From Chitinophaga pinensis (GTDB lineage Bacteria; Bacteroidota; Bacteroidia; Flavobacteriales; Flavobacteriaceae), in the NCBI GenBank assembly GCA_943324925.2, contig CALPNL020000091.1, positions 1-7,798 of the forward strand: a DNA stretch of 7,798 nucleotides. The letters are read 5' to 3'. Shown one piece after another: positions 7,015 to 7,798 of the stretch. The notes under the pieces are model-generated. The model did not search any database. It was not told where the DNA came from and saw nothing but the letters and a program-made list of their open reading frames with translations. The translations under genes were made by a program, and so were the position numbers. The first letter of the stretch is position 1; each line of letters starts with the position of its first letter.

Positions 7015-7049
7015 AAAAAAAAACTCCAGATTAATCTGGAGTTTTTTTT
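7015..7049. terminator. Strong bidirectional intrinsic terminator between yebC and the CBS-like gene
   Basis: A perfect palindromic hairpin has its G+C-containing core at 7024-7030 (CTCCAGA) paired with 7035-7041 (TCTGGAG) around a TTAA loop. Nine A residues (7015-7023) precede it and eight T residues (7042-7049) follow. A-T pairing can lengthen the stem to 15 bp. It therefore works as stem plus U-tract in both directions and lies between two convergent genes. Confidence 0.92.
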
Positions 7050-7065
7050 ATGCTATCAATTTATA

Positions 7066-7798
7066 TTATTTGATAAATTCAATTTTTTGGGCTTCTTCTA
7101 AATTTACACTATCAAAGAAACCTTGTTCGTTCATCCAATCATCACTGAATACTTTACTCATATAACGAGAACCATGGTCTGGGAAAATAGCAATTACATT
7201 ACTGTTTTTATCAAATTCTCCTTCTTGTGCATATTGTCTAATCGCTTGAAGAACAGCGCCTGAAGTATATCCAACGAACAATCCTTCTCTTTTTGCTAAT
7301 TCACGAGTGGCATGTGCACTTTCCTCATCAGTTACTTTCATAAAATGATCGATAGAATCAAAATCAGTTGCCGATGGAATTAAGTTTTTTCCTAGACCTT
7401 CAATTCGGTAAGGATATATTTCTTCGTTGTCAAACTCTCTTGTTTCGTGGTATTTTTTTAATACCGATCCAAAAGCATCAACTCCTAAAATTTTAATATT
7501 TGGATTTTTTTCTTTCAAGTATTTTGCAATTCCTGAAATGGTGCCTCCCGTACCACTACAAGCCACTAAATGGGTAATTTTACCTTTTGTTTGTTCCCAA
7601 ATTTCAGGACCAGTAGTTTTGTAATGTGCGTCAATATTCAATTGGTTAAAATATTGATTAATGTAAACCGAACCTTTAGTTTCTTCATGTAATCGTTTTG
7701 CTACAGAATAATAGGAACGCTCATCATCAGCAGAAACATTAGCAGGGCAAACATATACCTTTGCACCCATGCTTCGTAACATATCTATTTTATCAAGG
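7066..7798 (-). CDS. PLP-dependent cystathionine beta-synthase/cysteine synthase family enzyme, C-terminal part (5' end outside window)
   Basis: The frame stays open to the right edge of the window (residues LDKID precede the first visible methionine), so the methionine at 7782 is internal. The 243 residues seen are the C-terminal two thirds of a fold-type II PLP enzyme that makes cystathionine or cysteine from serine or an activated serine. Counting from that methionine, the PLP-phosphate loop is SGTGGT (76-81), followed by YRIEGLGKNLIP (125-136), the FVGYTSGA motif (169-176) and PDHGSRYMSK (201-210) leading to SDDWM. That last stretch resembles cystathionine beta-synthases more than O-acetylserine sulfhydrylases such as CysK. 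The protein ends soon after, with no C-terminal Bateman (CBS-pair) regulatory module. The PLP-binding lysine lies in the missing part. Exact substrate is uncertain, so no gene symbol is given. Confidence 0.9.
   Translation of the reverse strand, partial: LDKIDMLRSMGAKVYVCPANVSADDERSYYSVAKRLHEETKGSVYINQYFNQLNIDAHYKTTGPEIWEQTKGKITHLVACSGTGGTISGIAKYLKEKNPNIKILGVDAFGSVLKKYHETREFDNEEIYPYRIEGLGKNLIPSATDFDSIDHFMKVTDEESAHATRELAKREGLFVGYTSGAVLQAIRQYAQEGEFDKNSNVIAIFPDHGSRYMSKVFSDDWMNEQGFFDSVNLEEAQKIEFIK

Noticed and set aside
7427..7624. Plus-strand open frame of 65 codons
   Set aside because: It is antisense to the conserved PLP-enzyme coding sequence, including the SGTGGT loop.
1..7798. Mobile element, CRISPR array, tRNA/rRNA, toxin-antitoxin or defence system
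   Set aside because: No transposase, integrase, repeat array, tRNA-like cloverleaf or defence-gene signature was seen; all long frames are conserved housekeeping genes.

Overview
The window is an ordinary stretch of chromosome from a low-G+C, AT-rich member of the Bacteroidota, most likely Flavobacteriaceae (Flavobacterium or a close relative). Three things point there. The protein sequences look flavobacterial, including a fused RimB-like/RimK protein, a YebC starting MGRAFEFRKGRK, and a ClpC with a GQTGVGKT P-loop. No gene is preceded by a convincing Shine-Dalgarno sequence. Several genes have upstream matches to the Bacteroidota promoter pattern TTG-N17-23-TAnnTTTG. Seven protein-coding genes fill nearly all of it. 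There are no RNA genes, mobile elements, CRISPR arrays or prophage traces, and the longest non-coding gap is 139 bp.

Layout from left to right. (1) 1-1083, +, is the 3' part of clpC, followed by a likely terminator. (2) 1223-2596, +, is a rimK gene whose product carries an N-terminal retropepsin-like (RimB/Zn_protease) domain, with its own promoter. It converges on (3) hutH, 2633-4135, -, a MIO-type histidine ammonia-lyase. A 13-bp inverted repeat lies across the rimK stop codon in this junction. (4) nnrD, 4219-5076, -, is an NAD(P)H-hydrate dehydratase. It is separated by an 89-bp divergent promoter region from (5) gcvT, 5166-6248, +, the glycine-cleavage T protein. (6) yebC, 6279-6989, +, follows gcvT after 30 bp and is probably in the same transcript. 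(7) 7066-7798, -, is the 3' part of a cystathionine beta-synthase/cysteine synthase-type gene. It converges on yebC over a perfect, A/T-flanked bidirectional terminator.

The genes do not form one pathway. The themes are protein quality control (ClpC), ribosome modification and translation (RimK, YebC), amino-acid and one-carbon metabolism (HutH, GcvT, the CBS-like enzyme) and nicotinamide-cofactor repair (NnrD). They look like separate housekeeping transcription units that happen to be adjacent. I found no credible novel system. The points most worth a second look are the RimB-RimK fusion, the hutH gene with no other hut genes beside it, and the inverted repeat over the end of rimK.
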